DNA of 57,786 nt from an uncultured Porphyromonas sp. (lineage in GTDB: Bacteria > Bacteroidota > Bacteroidia > Bacteroidales > Porphyromonadaceae): the NCBI RefSeq assembly GCF_938046015.1, contig NZ_CALIXW010000047.1, forward strand, positions 1 to 57,786, read 5' to 3'. A model generated the notes under the pieces. The model saw nothing but the letters and a program-made list of their open reading frames with translations, had not been told where the DNA came from and did not search any database. Below, one piece after another: positions 50,518 to 57,615 of the stretch (position 1 is the first letter of the stretch; each line of letters starts with the position of its first letter). The translations under genes and the position numbers were made by a program.

Positions 50518-50847
50518 ATGAATAACTACGAAACCGTTTTCATTCTTACTCCCGATTTATCTGAAGCTCAGGTAAAGGAAGCGGTCGCTAAGTTCGTCGA
50601 CATTCTCAAGGCCGAAGGCGCAGAGATCGTCAACGAAGAGAACTGGGGCATCAAGAAGCTTGCCTACAGCATCAACAAGAAGACCACGGGCTTCTACCAG
50701 TTCGTCGAGTTCAAGGCACAGCCTACCGTGATCGCTACGCTCGAGACGCAGTTCCGTCGTGACGAGAACGTCCTCCGCTTCCTGACCTTCCGCCAGGATA
50801 AGTTCGCCGCTGCATACGCAGAGAAGAGAAGAAGCCGCAAGGCATAA
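50518..50847 (+). CDS. rpsF: 30S ribosomal protein S6
   Basis: A 109-residue S6. The N-terminus Met-Asn-Asn-Tyr-Glu-Thr-Val-Phe-Ile-Leu-Thr-Pro is typical, with Asn-Trp-Gly-Ile-Lys-Lys-Leu-Ala-Tyr and Phe-Arg-Arg-Asp-Glu-Asn-Val-Leu-Arg later. The frame is open from 50452, but that part covers the promoter. It is the first gene of rpsF-rpsR-rplI. Confidence 0.96.
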   Translation: MNNYETVFILTPDLSEAQVKEAVAKFVDILKAEGAEIVNEENWGIKKLAYSINKKTTGFYQFVEFKAQPTVIATLETQFRRDENVLRFLTFRQDKFAAAYAEKRRSRKA

Positions 50848-50872
50848 CCCCTAAAGAAAAGGAGACCAAGAA

Positions 50873-51142
50873 ATGGCTGCACCATCAGAAGTACGCTATC
50901 TGACCCCACTGAACCTCGATAGCAAGAAGAAGAAGTACTGCCGCTTCAAGAAGAGCGGTATCAAGTATATCGACTATAAGGATCCCGAATTCCTCAAGCG
51001 CTTCCTCAACGAGCAGGGTAAGATCCTTCCCCGTCGTATCACGGGTACGAGCCTCAAGTTCCAGCGTCGCGTAGCTCAGGCTGTCAAGCGCGCTCGTCAC
51101 CTGGCTCTGCTGCCCTACGTGACGGACAACATGACGAAGTAG
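50873..51142 (+). CDS. rpsR: 30S ribosomal protein S18
   Basis: An 89-residue S18. The signature Tyr-Ile-Asp-Tyr-Lys-Asp-Pro-Glu-Phe-Leu and Ile-Leu-Pro-Arg-Arg-Ile-Thr-Gly-Thr-Ser, then Gln-Arg-Arg-Val-Ala-Gln-Ala-Val-Lys-Arg-Ala-Arg, are present. It binds S6 in the platform of the small subunit. Confidence 0.97.
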   Translation: MAAPSEVRYLTPLNLDSKKKKYCRFKKSGIKYIDYKDPEFLKRFLNEQGKILPRRITGTSLKFQRRVAQAVKRARHLALLPYVTDNMTK

Positions 51143-51203
51143 TCCCAGCGGCAACTCGTCATCATCCCTAAGTAAAGAATAAACCCAGAGGAGACAGAAT
51201 ACA

Positions 51204-51725
51204 ATGGAAGTTATTTTGAAAGAAGACGTAGTCGGTCTCGGCTACAAGGACGATATCGTCACAGTGAAGAACGGCTACGGTCGCAACTTTCTAATCCCCA
51301 CAGGTAAGGCGATCATCGCTACGGAGTCGGCTAAGAAGATCCTAGCTGAGAACCTCCGCCAGCGTGCCCACAAGATCGCTGCCATCAAGAAGGAAGCTGA
51401 AGAGCGCGCTACCAAGTACCAGGGCGTACGCCTCTCGATCACGGCCCACACCAACGTCGCTACGGGCGCCCTCTACGGCTCCGTCACGGCTGCCGAGATC
51501 GCCGAAGCGTTGCTGGCTAAGGGTCTGGAGACCGAGCGTAAGCACATCTTCATCAAGACCATCAAGGAGGTCGGTAACTACGTCGCTACCGTGCGCCTGC
51601 ACAAGGAAGTGGCTGTAGAGATCCCCGTCGAAGTCCTCTCCGATGCACCCCTCGCGGTGGAGAAGAAGGAAGAGGCTCCTGCTGCTGAGGCTCCCGCAGC
51701 CGAGGAGGCAGCAGCTGAGGCTTAG
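51204..51725 (+). CDS. rplI: 50S ribosomal protein L9 with an acidic C-terminal tail
   Basis: A 173-residue L9. The N-terminal domain Met-Glu-Val-Ile-Leu-Lys-Glu-Asp-Val-x-Gly-Leu-Gly and Val-Lys-Asn-Gly-Tyr-Gly-Arg-Asn-Phe-Leu-Ile-Pro is canonical. A long connecting helix and the C-terminal domain follow. The last ~20 residues are an added Glu/Ala-Pro-rich tail beyond the usual ~150. It ends the S6-S18-L9 operon. Confidence 0.96.
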   Translation: MEVILKEDVVGLGYKDDIVTVKNGYGRNFLIPTGKAIIATESAKKILAENLRQRAHKIAAIKKEAEERATKYQGVRLSITAHTNVATGALYGSVTAAEIAEALLAKGLETERKHIFIKTIKEVGNYVATVRLHKEVAVEIPVEVLSDAPLAVEKKEEAPAAEAPAAEEAAAEA

Positions 51726-51774
51726 TCCTCCGCCCTCCTTAGGGTGGCTGTCCTCAGCCGTCCTACATATATAT

Positions 51775-51815
51775 ACGTCCCCACACCCTGCCCCTCGTGC
51801 ACGGTGTGGGGACGT
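51775..51815 (+). terminator. Terminator hairpin after rplI
   Basis: ACGTCCCCACACC and its exact complement GGTGTGGGGACGT form a 13-bp stem. There is little T-run on the 3' side. Confidence 0.75.
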
Positions 51816-51867
51816 CGCTATTCTGTCCGACCCGACGGCCGAGCTAGCCGCTTCGGCTAGTCTTGCG

Positions 51868-51875
51868 TATCTTTG
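51868..51875 (+). promoter_or_regulatory. Promoter box TATCTTTG for the sigma-54 activator operon
   Basis: TATCTTTG lies 30 bp before Met 51905 and overlaps the longer open frame, favouring 51905 as the start. Confidence 0.6.
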
Positions 51876-51904
51876 TAGTTCCAAAGGATAAGCCCTACAG
51901 CCAG

Positions 51905-53212
51905 ATGAGTATAGATATTCAGCAGATCAAGCACCGCTTCGGCATCATAGGCAATAGCCCGCTCCTGGAGCACGCGCTACGCACGGCAGTGCAGGTAGCC
52001 GCTACCGATATGTCCGTCCTCGTCATCGGGGAGAGCGGCGTAGGGAAGGAGAACTTCCCCCGGATCATCCATCAGTCGAGCGCACGCAAGCACGGCCCCT
52101 ACGTGCCGGTCAACTGCGGGGCTATCCCTGAGGGGACGATCGACTCCGAGCTCTTCGGCCACCTCAAGGGCTCCTTCACGGGCGCCATCAACGACCGTAA
52201 GGGCTACTTCCAGGAGGCCGGCGGCGGGACGATCTTCCTCGACGAGGTGGGCGAGCTGCCCCTCTCGACGCAGGCGCGCCTGCTGCGCGTGCTGGAGACG
52301 GGCGAGTTCATCCCCGTCGGTGCCAGCCAGGCACAGAAGACGGACGTACGCATCGTCGCCGCCACCAACGTCAATCTACAGGAGGCCGTGGCACGTGGAC
52401 GCTTCCGCGAGGACCTGCTCTTCCGCCTCAATACCGTCCCCATAGAGATACCGCCCCTGCGCGCGCGTCCCGAGGACATCCCCCTGCTCTTCCGCTTCTT
52501 CGCCTCCAAGAGCGCCGACCAGTACCACATGCCGCCGCTCAAGCTCACCCCCGAGGCCGCCGAGCTGCTCCAGGGCTACCGCTGGCCGGGCAACATCCGT
52601 GAGCTGCGCAACCTCACCGACCGCATGAGCGTGCTGGAGGAGGAGCGTCTGCTGACGGCCGAGGTCGTGCGTGGCTACCTGCCCCGCGCCGTGAGCGAGG
52701 ACTATCATCCCGCGTTGCGCCCCATGGAGAGCCGCGAGCAGCAGAGCTTCGCCAACGAACGTGAGATCCTCTACCAGGTGCTCTTCGATATGCGTCAGGA
52801 TATGGCCGAGCTGCGCAAGCTCGTCTCGGGCATCATGCAGGGCGACATCCCTGTAGGGCATCATCCCGCTGGGGGTGCCGACTACGCCGACCTACGTGGG
52901 GGCTACACGGCGGCGGGCCTCCGTCCGCCCACGAGCGAGGGTGCGGTATCGCTCCTCACGCACCCCACGGGGAGCTTCGGCCGCGAGGAGCCGCTGGTAG
53001 CGCTGCCCCACCACGACTTCCCCGCAGAGGAGCACGTGCAGGAGTACATCGTCGAGGAGCCCCTATCCCTCGAGGAGAACGAGCGCCGCATGATCGCCGA
53101 CGCCCTGCATCGCCACAAGGGACGCCGACGCCAGGCCGCCAAGGAGCTCAAGATCTCTGAGCGCACGCTCTATCGTAAAATCAAGCAATACGCACTGGAT
53201 GAACAGCATTAA
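51905..53212 (+). CDS. Sigma-54 activator (AAA+, Fis-type HTH) without a sensor domain
   Basis: A protein of about 435 residues. The AAA+ core covers ~10-250: Walker A Gly-Glu-Ser-Gly-Val-Gly-Lys-Glu (~42). The sigma-54 contact loop reads Gly-Ser-Phe-Thr-Gly-Ala instead of Gly-Ala-Phe-Thr-Gly-Ala. Walker B is Thr-Ile-Phe-Leu-Asp-Glu-Val-Gly-Glu, and Arg fingers lie in Phe-Arg-Glu-Asp-Leu-Leu-Phe-Arg-Leu-Asn. A ~110-residue linker follows, then a Fis-type HTH at the end (Arg-Arg-Gln-Ala-Ala-Lys-Glu-Leu-Lys-Ile-Ser-Glu-Arg-Thr-Leu-Tyr-Arg). There is no receiver or GAF domain. It overlaps lptE by 14 bp, suggesting a link with envelope biogenesis. Confidence 0.93.
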   Translation: MSIDIQQIKHRFGIIGNSPLLEHALRTAVQVAATDMSVLVIGESGVGKENFPRIIHQSSARKHGPYVPVNCGAIPEGTIDSELFGHLKGSFTGAINDRKGYFQEAGGGTIFLDEVGELPLSTQARLLRVLETGEFIPVGASQAQKTDVRIVAATNVNLQEAVARGRFREDLLFRLNTVPIEIPPLRARPEDIPLLFRFFASKSADQYHMPPLKLTPEAAELLQGYRWPGNIRELRNLTDRMSVLEEERLLTAEVVRGYLPRAVSEDYHPALRPMESREQQSFANEREILYQVLFDMRQDMAELRKLVSGIMQGDIPVGHHPAGGADYADLRGGYTAAGLRPPTSEGAVSLLTHPTGSFGREEPLVALPHHDFPAEEHVQEYIVEEPLSLEENERRMIADALHRHKGRRRQAAKELKISERTLYRKIKQYALDEQH

Positions 53213-53732
53213 GCAGCTCAAGGGCTGGCTACTCGGGCTCGTGCTCCTCGTGGGGCTCCTGACGGCGCTCGTCGGCTGCAGCATCAGCTACAGCTTCAAC
53301 GGCGGGGCCATCGACTACACCCAGATCCGCACCATCACCATAGGCGAGGTGCTCAACAAGGCGCCCATCATCTACCCGACGCTGGCCCCGACCTTCACCG
53401 AGCGCCTCAAGGACCAGTACGTCACCCGCACCCGCCTCTCGCTGGTACCTCAGGCGGGTGACCTCGAGCTGCACTGCACGGTCACGGGCTACGACCTAAC
53501 GCCTATGGCCATCAGCCAGGACAACTTCGCCGAGCGCACCATCTTCACCGTCACGGTGCAGGTCAAGTACATCAATCGCGCCAACGATAAGGAGAGCTTC
53601 GACCGCAGCTTCAAGGCCTATCGCGACTTCCCTCGTACGCAGCCCTTCGTCGCCGTGCAGGACGACCTCCTGCGCGAGATCATGGACGATCTGATCAAGC
53701 AGATCTACAACGCCACGGTAGAGAACTGGTAG
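53199..53732 (+). CDS. lptE: LptE-like LPS-assembly lipoprotein
   Basis: A 177-residue lipoprotein. The signal has a hydrophobic stretch (~9-27) and lipobox Ala-Leu-Val-Gly-Cys. The mature part has Cys-Ser-Ile-Ser-Tyr-Ser-Phe and a strand-rich LptE fold with Thr-Ile-Thr-Ile-Gly. Later segments include Thr-Gly-Tyr-Asp-Leu-Thr-Pro. LptE plugs LptD during LPS export to the outer leaflet. Its start is inside the end of the activator gene. Confidence 0.87.
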   Translation: MNSIKQLKGWLLGLVLLVGLLTALVGCSISYSFNGGAIDYTQIRTITIGEVLNKAPIIYPTLAPTFTERLKDQYVTRTRLSLVPQAGDLELHCTVTGYDLTPMAISQDNFAERTIFTVTVQVKYINRANDKESFDRSFKAYRDFPRTQPFVAVQDDLLREIMDDLIKQIYNATVENW

Positions 53733-53733
53733 C

Positions 53734-54579
53734 ATGACCCGCGACGAGCTCTATAGCTACCTCCGTGATCCGCGGCAGCTTAGCGCCGCGACCCTCGAGC
53801 CCATACGTCAGCTCTCGGAGGCCTATCCCTACTGCAGCACCTTCACCTTCCTCTACCTATACAATCTCTCCGTGGCGGAGGACGTGCGCTACGCCAGCGA
53901 GCTGAGGCGCTTGGCGGTACTGCTGCCCGACAGGGAGCGCCTATTCCGCCTCGTCGAGGGCGATAGGCTCAGCGTCGAGCTGCCCGAGCCTGAGGAGCCC
54001 GCGACCGATAGCTTCGATCTGATCGATCACTTCCTCGACGCCGCACTGACCTCGGGCGAAGACCTCCCCACGGGTCTGCAGCTGGAGACGGCCGCCCTGC
54101 GTGAGGAGTACTTCGCAGGCGAGGAGGAGCTGAGCGAGACGGCTGCCCTCAGCGCGCTGCTCCCCGAGCGTGCGCCCGCTGAGTCCGCCGCCTCTGCTAC
54201 CTCCAGCCCGCTTGAGGATGCCCTTCGCACCTCTTCCTTAGAGGCAGCCTCGACCGCTTCCGCGGCTACCGCACCGATCGCTTCCGCGGCTACTCCCTTG
54301 GGGGCTGAGCCTGCCGCGCCTTCCGCCCGCGCTTCCTCGCCGCAGCCTAGCTCCTCTACTTCGACCGAGCCGTCCACCCGCCCCTCCCTAGAGGCCGAGC
54401 TGGAGGAGTCGCTGCTCTCCGAGACCCTCTCCAAGATCTACATCCAGCAGCAGCACTACGACAAGGCGCTGCGCATTATCCGCGCCCTCAGTTTGAATTA
54501 TCCAGAGAAAAATCGTTTCTTTGCAGACCAGATACGCTTCCTAGAGCGCCTGATAGCGAATAACAAAAGCAAGCAATAA
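53734..54579 (+). CDS. Cytoplasmic protein with Ser/Ala-rich linker and C-terminal TPR-like helices
   Basis: A 281-residue protein. The N-terminal ~90 residues are helical, with Ser-Glu-Ala-Tyr-Pro-Tyr-Cys-Ser-Thr. The middle (~130-225) is low-complexity Ser/Ala/Thr/Pro/Glu. The end contains a TPR-like pair (Leu-Ser-Lys-Ile-Tyr-Ile-Gln-Gln-Gln-His-Tyr-Asp-Lys-Ala-Leu, then Asn-Tyr-Pro-Glu-Lys). No signal peptide. This protein is common between lptE and secG in Bacteroidetes. Function is unknown. It starts one base after the lptE stop. Confidence 0.8.
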   Translation: MTRDELYSYLRDPRQLSAATLEPIRQLSEAYPYCSTFTFLYLYNLSVAEDVRYASELRRLAVLLPDRERLFRLVEGDRLSVELPEPEEPATDSFDLIDHFLDAALTSGEDLPTGLQLETAALREEYFAGEEELSETAALSALLPERAPAESAASATSSPLEDALRTSSLEAASTASAATAPIASAATPLGAEPAAPSARASSPQPSSSTSTEPSTRPSLEAELEESLLSETLSKIYIQQQHYDKALRIIRALSLNYPEKNRFFADQIRFLERLIANNKSKQ

Positions 54580-54597
54580 TAAGAAGACTAAGACGAC

Positions 54598-54969
54598 ATG
54601 TTCACCCTAATCACTGTCCTCATCCTCATCGCATCCCTGGCCCTGGTGCTGCTCGTCATCGTGCAGAAGTCCAAGGGTGGCGGCCTCGCTTCGCCCTTCG
54701 CCTCATCCAATAATATCATGGGCGTGCGCAAGACCACGGACGTACTGGAGAAGGCTACCTGGTGGCTCTTCGGCGCCATCACCGTCCTCTGCGTCGCCTC
54801 CACGCACTTCCTCGGTAGCGGTGCTACCGCCGAGAGCAAGACGCAGCAGACCCTCGAGCAGAACGCAGCCAAGGCTCCAGCGCCCACGGCTCTGCCCAAC
54901 CTCGGTGGCGGCACGGCCCCTGCAGCAGGGCCCGCTCAGCAGGCTCCCGCAGGGCAGCCCGCCCAGTAG
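54598..54969 (+). CDS. secG: Preprotein translocase subunit SecG
   Basis: A 123-residue SecG. Two membrane helices (~1-20 and ~55-75) flank Gln-Lys-Ser-Lys-Gly-Gly-Gly-Leu-Ala-Ser. The C-terminal Ala/Pro/Gln-rich tail (~85-123) is longer than in Proteobacteria. It supports SecYE in protein export. Last gene of activator-lptE-TPR-secG. A terminator follows. Confidence 0.9.
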   Translation: MFTLITVLILIASLALVLLVIVQKSKGGGLASPFASSNNIMGVRKTTDVLEKATWWLFGAITVLCVASTHFLGSGATAESKTQQTLEQNAAKAPAPTALPNLGGGTAPAAGPAQQAPAGQPAQ

Positions 54970-54998
54970 CGCACTGCGCCATTCCCCATTTCTAGACG

Positions 54999-55035
54999 AG
55001 CCAAGTGACTGCAGCCGCGGTCACTTGGCTTTTTC
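54999..55035 (+). terminator. Intrinsic terminator after secG
   Basis: AGCCAAGTGA and TCACTTGGCT are exact 10-bp arms, followed by TTTTTC. Confidence 0.9.
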
Positions 55036-55039
55036 TTTG

Positions 55040-55047
55040 TACCTTTG
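55040..55047 (+). promoter_or_regulatory. Promoter box TACCTTTG for rplS
   Basis: TACCTTTG follows the secG terminator by a few bases and gives a leader of about 85 nt before rplS. That leader has GCGCAAT and ATTGCG segments that can pair. Confidence 0.6.
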
Positions 55048-55137
55048 TGGCGCTTTGCGCAATCTCTGTCAGGAAAGCTCTGAGTGGCCTGTTATATTGC
55101 GTTTAGAATAGTACTAATCAAATAAGCCAAAGACAAG

Positions 55138-55497
55138 ATGGATTTCATCAAGATCGTCAACGACGCATTCAGCACCGGCAAGAGCCACCCCAGCTTCCGT
55201 AGCGGGGACACGATCACCGTAGACTACCGCATCAGTGAAGGTGGTAAGGAGCGTATCCAGCGCTACCGCGGTGTCGTCATCCGTATCAGCGGACACGGGG
55301 ATAAGAAGCGCTTCACCGTACGTAAGATCAGCGAAGGTGTCGGCGTAGAGCGTATCTTCACGCTCGAGAGCCCCTTCATCGACAAGATCACCGTCGAGAA
55401 GCTCGGTAAGGTGCGTCGCGCTAAGCTCTACTACCTCCGTGCCCTCACGGGTAAGAAGGCTCGTATCAAGGAGCGTCGCGTAGCCATCGAGAAGTAG
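55138..55497 (+). CDS. rplS: 50S ribosomal protein L19
   Basis: A 119-residue L19. Phe-Arg-Ser-Gly-Asp-Thr-Ile-Thr-Val and Gln-Arg-Tyr-Arg-Gly-Val-Val-Ile are in the first half. Then Phe-Thr-Val-Arg-Lys-Ile-Ser, Gly-Val-Gly-Val-Glu-Arg-Ile-Phe and Arg-Arg-Ala-Lys-Leu-Tyr-Tyr-Leu-Arg follow. Length is normal. It is a single gene with its own promoter. Confidence 0.97.
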   Translation: MDFIKIVNDAFSTGKSHPSFRSGDTITVDYRISEGGKERIQRYRGVVIRISGHGDKKRFTVRKISEGVGVERIFTLESPFIDKITVEKLGKVRRAKLYYLRALTGKKARIKERRVAIEK

Positions 55498-55681
55498 TCT
55501 TCGCCCCGCAGTGGGTGTCTGACGAAGCTCGTCCAGCATACTAGCCATAGGATCGCCTAGCGACCCTATGGCTAGTCGCTTATTAGTCCCTAGCTAAGTC
55601 CCGCCACCGCTAAGGCGGACAGTCCCAGCTCTGCGCGAGCATAGCCCCGGCACTTAGCCTCCCCCTTTCATAGCTTTACTG

Positions 55682-56578
55682 ATGACCAAGCACATCCTCC
55701 TGCCCCTAGCCCTCACCTTGGCTATGGCTAGCCTCCTCTCTGCCTGCGGCGCTGATCCGCTCGAGGAGAAGGAGATCGCCCTAGCGCGCAAGGCCGCGAC
55801 CGAGGGCGTACTCACCACCACACAGCACTACGACTTCACCCAGTGGCTCGAGACCCCTGACGGCTACTCCCTGCCCACCATCGGCAAGGGCGACACACCG
55901 ACCGCCACCTACTGGGCCTCAGCGAGCAACCAAGGCTACACCTTCCTCGCGCAGGGTAAGAGTGACTTCCCCGTGACGCCGCTCCTCATCGACGGGCGCG
56001 CCCAGGGGGCCTCCATCCGCACCGTCAAGGGCGCCTATTTCTTCGGCATCGGGTCGAATGTCGTCGCGGGCTCGCTCTACACGGGCGCCGTGGACAAGCG
56101 CAAGCTCATCTCCAGCAGCCTCGAGTCCAGCCTCTTCGGCCAGCCCTATACGAGCGGGGTCCCCGAGTGGCTGGAGTTCCGCTATCAGTATAAGTCTGGC
56201 GAGACCGTCATCCAGGGGCAGAATCGCCGTGTCGAGCTCCCCGCCACCGACAAGGGCTCCGTCTCCATCGTCCTCTACGAGATCACCGACGACGCCAGCT
56301 ACCTCAACGGCCTGACGCTGCAGTCCGATCCGCGCATCGTCGCCAAGGGCTATGCCGAGCTCGAGGCGACCCCCGAGGGTCAGTGGCGCGAGCTCGAGCT
56401 GCGTGTAGCGCCTGTGGATGCGGCGCGCTGTGCCCGCATAGACTTCGCGGCACGCCGCTATCGCCTCGCCCTCGTCTTTGCCTCCAGCTATCGCGGAGCT
56501 GAGTTCATCGGCGCCCTCGGCAGTGAGCTGCGTCTGCAGGACGTGCGCATCAAGGATCGTGTCAAGTCAAGCAACTAG
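55682..56578 (+). CDS. PCMD-domain-like lipoprotein
   Basis: A 298-residue lipoprotein. The signal ends in the lipobox Leu-Leu-Ser-Ala-Cys (Cys22). The mature part resembles the Bacteroidetes putative carbohydrate metabolism domain: Tyr-Asp-Phe-Thr-Gln-Trp-Leu, Thr-Tyr-Trp-Ala-Ser-Ala-Ser-Asn, later Tyr-Gly-type strands and Ile-Thr-Asp-Asp-Ala-Ser. It is probably surface or periplasmic and may bind glycans. No SusC/D partner is nearby. A TAGCTTTA box ends four bases before the start codon but is not called as a promoter. Confidence 0.75.
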   Translation: MTKHILLPLALTLAMASLLSACGADPLEEKEIALARKAATEGVLTTTQHYDFTQWLETPDGYSLPTIGKGDTPTATYWASASNQGYTFLAQGKSDFPVTPLLIDGRAQGASIRTVKGAYFFGIGSNVVAGSLYTGAVDKRKLISSSLESSLFGQPYTSGVPEWLEFRYQYKSGETVIQGQNRRVELPATDKGSVSIVLYEITDDASYLNGLTLQSDPRIVAKGYAELEATPEGQWRELELRVAPVDAARCARIDFAARRYRLALVFASSYRGAEFIGALGSELRLQDVRIKDRVKSSN

Positions 56579-56591
56579 CCCCCACCTTAGG

Positions 56592-56879
56592 ATGATGAAG
56601 AAGACCCTTCTACTGCTAGCCCTTGCAGCTAGTCCGCTGGTAGCCTTCGCTGGCGAAGATACGACCGCTCCCAGCCCACGCCTCGGCTACGGCGCACATT
56701 TTGGCTTCAACCTCGGGCTGCTCCTTGGAGCGGACTGTCGCCTCGATGAGAACTGGGGACTCTACGGACGGCTCAAGCTCGGCATGACGCGTACCTTCGA
56801 GCGCAGCTTCGCGGTCATGCCCTACGCGCTCTTCCCGACCTACCTCAGCCTTGGGGTCAACTATACCCTCCGTCGCTGA
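56592..56879 (+). CDS. Small exported protein with an outer-membrane-like C-terminus
   Basis: A 95-residue protein. The signal peptide is Met-Met-Lys-Lys-Thr then Leu-rich, with a site near Ala-Phe-Ala. The rest contains Gly-Tyr-Gly-Ala-His-Phe-Gly-Phe-Asn-Leu-Gly-Leu and Tyr-Leu-Ser-Leu-Gly-Val-Asn-Tyr-Thr-Leu, alternating strands like porin-type barrels. It is far shorter than a complete eight-strand barrel, so it may be a remnant or a small lipocalin-like barrel. It starts 13 bp after the lipoprotein. Confidence 0.7.
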   Translation: MMKKTLLLLALAASPLVAFAGEDTTAPSPRLGYGAHFGFNLGLLLGADCRLDENWGLYGRLKLGMTRTFERSFAVMPYALFPTYLSLGVNYTLRR

Positions 56880-56924
56880 TCCTCCCTTGTCTCTTTATTA
56901 GGGGCTAAGGCGCCCTAAGTCTAA

Positions 56925-56982
56925 ATGCCCAGCGGGGCGAGCCGCAAGCCTAGTGCTTGTAGCTCGCCTCGCTGGGCTTTTA
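56925..56982 (+). terminator. Intrinsic terminator after the small exported protein
   Basis: GCCCAGCGGGGCGAGC and GCTCGCCTCGCTGGGC form a long stem (one mismatch) with a CCTAGTGCTT-type loop, followed by TTTTAG. Confidence 0.85.
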
Positions 56983-57576
56983 GGTCTCCACGCTTGTCTG
57001 CGCCCTCGTGCAGTCTAAGGTGGGGCGCTCGCTGAAGCTCGTCCGCGCCCCGTCCAACTTAATTAGCCTTCCCACCTAAGCAAGGCCGTGCCCCGACTCG
57101 GCTAAGTCTCCCCGCTCGGCTAGGCTAGGGGAGGGGGCTCGTCGAAGGTAGCCCGCGGCTGCGCTTCACCTAACCTTTGCTTAATCTAAGGGAAGCCTGT
57201 CTGCGCTCGGACTGCTATCCCTCGCCGCGCTGACTGGCGTCGGTGGGCGCGGTGACTGGCGTCAGTGAGCTGCGTGACTGCTATCGGTCAGCGCGGGCCA
57301 AGCGGTGCCGCGCGGTGCTCGGCCTTGCCGCTCGTCATCCTCGGGCAAGTTCTTCGCCGCCTCCCGATCCCTGTCCAGCCACCCCGACCAGCCCTCAAGA
57401 CCGCCCCGAGATCCTCTTTTCCGCACCCCATCGCCCCGCCTCGAGCTTCTCCAGCGCCCCTTCCTGCCCCTATTTTCACCCGAATGAGAAAAAACTTTTG
57501 GCCTCTGTAATCTACTGTTTTAAGGGGTAATGAATAGCACTTAGAGCCTACTTCGAGCACCTTTTTCTCCTCGAGA
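56983..57576. other. GC-rich spacer with a 22-bp repeat array
   Basis: About 590 bp without a convincing gene. It contains a 22-bp array (57207-57297) and low-complexity C-rich tracts. Short open frames at 57243-57530 are Pro/Ser/Arg-rich in three frames, as expected of non-coding GC-rich DNA. Confidence 0.7.
57207..57297. repeat. 22-bp tandem repeat array, locus H
   Basis: Units 57213-57234, 57235-57256, 57257-57278 and a partial unit from 57279 are in exact 22-bp register, and the complete units end in GTGAC or CTGAC. The middle two units carry GGCGTCGGTG and GGCGTCAGTG, a further divergence of the GCCGTC form. Confidence 0.85.
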
Positions 57577-57609
57577 TTTGGTTGGTATTACTTTTTCGTC
57601 TTACCTTTG
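57577..57609 (+). promoter_or_regulatory. Strong promoter for the transcript leaving the window
   Basis: TTTG at 57577-57580 and TACCTTTG at 57602-57609 with a 21-bp spacer and an AT-rich surrounding. The region downstream has no open frame of note. Confidence 0.65.
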
Positions 57610-57615
57610 CAACCG

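Noticed and set aside
55671..55678. TAGCTTTA as a promoter for the PCMD lipoprotein
   Set aside because: It differs from TAnnTTTG at the last base and would place the transcription start at or after the start codon.
57243..57560. Short overlapping frames on both strands near the right end
   Set aside because: They are Pro/Ser/Arg-rich in several frames at once and overlap the 22-bp array; typical of GC-rich non-coding DNA.
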